Assembly: GCA_016176285.1 (NCBI GenBank)
Contig: JACOXM010000006.1
Location: 1 to 45,259 of the forward strand
DNA: 45,259 nucleotides
Source: Candidatus Giovannonibacteria bacterium
GTDB taxonomy: Bacteria > Patescibacteriota > Minisyncoccia > JACPKW01 > UBA11713
Reading direction: 5' to 3'
The position numbers and the translations under genes are program-made. Below the pieces are notes generated by a model. That model was not told where the DNA came from. It ran no database searches and worked only from the letters and a program-made list of their open reading frames with translations. This document shows positions 44,866-45,259 of this stretch, in pieces (the stretch's first letter is position 1; each line of letters starts with the position of its first letter).

Positions 44866-45259
44866 GCAAATATTATAACACTCAACCTACTATTTCTTAA
44901 AATCAGCCCAGAGGGACAAGGCGCCAAGTGCCAAAAACAGCCCAGCTCCGAGCCAGTTCTGTTTTCAAAAATCTTTATAAAAAAATTTCTTCTCGTCCTG
45001 AGTTTATCGAGGGATTACCCTTATGGTTCAACTATGTTCACCACAAGTTGATAAATCCTTTCCCTTTTCGCCAAAAAAGCCCTTTCAAATCGCGAAGTTT
45101 CTATTGGCGGTGAAATTATATCCTTTGCGCGAACCTTTTTCGAGCGGAAACCGGACTGACCCGCCCCGCCGCCCGCCTCCGCTAACGCTCCGGCGGCAAC
45201 CTCGCAGAAAAATATCCTCCGCTTTCTTGATTTTGCGCGCACCCGATTTTTTCTTCTAA

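Noticed and set aside
44933-44968. AAAACAG...CTGTTTT inverted arms as a terminator
   Set aside because: Short 7-bp arms with a large loop and no clear associated gene end; insufficient support.
45021-45259. Terminal ORFs 45021-45242(-) and 45023-45259(+)
   Set aside because: Low-complexity translation, mutually overlapping on opposite strands and cut by the window edge; cannot be supported.
1-45259. CRISPR arrays, transposons, prophage or defence systems
   Set aside because: No regularly spaced repeats, transposase/integrase motifs or defence-enzyme signatures seen by eye on either strand.

Overview
This 45.3 kb window looks like an ordinary chromosomal segment of a small-genome bacterium, most likely Patescibacteria/CPR (Parcubacteria-like). 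That assignment is inferred from protein style, compact overlapping genes and shortened housekeeping proteins. Content: a tmRNA gene (tag ANKTAPALAYA) directly behind smpB; five aminoacyl-tRNA synthetases (argS, ileS, glyS, metG, leuS); murI, recO, glmS, glyA, folD, tsaC-like, parB, rel, topA, dprA, ftsH and recG; an MFS transporter, an M16 peptidase, a PerM-type protein, TatD, a PAP2 phosphatase, a glycosyltransferase and a NodB-type deacetylase; several uncharacterised membrane or Cys-rich proteins; and four tRNAs (Leu-CAA, Ile-UAU, Arg-GCG, Ser-UGA). I saw no CRISPR array, IS element, prophage or defence island. The observations I rate highest are: (1) a complete histidine-phosphatase (PGAM-like, RHG) domain inserted inside IleRS; (2) a recurring TAnnnT-N6-ATG architecture at about 16 start codons, suggesting widespread leaderless transcription; (3) short palindromic elements inserted in frame in ileS (two copies), argS (diverged copy) and recG (two unrelated palindromes), resembling Rickettsia palindromic elements; (4) tRNA-Ile(UAU) and tRNA-Arg(GCG), two anticodons that could bypass TilS and TadA; (5) start codons 4-6 nt downstream of two tRNAs ('tRNA punctuation'); (6) smpB and tmRNA only 2 nt apart. 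All calls come from reading the sequence; no searches were run.
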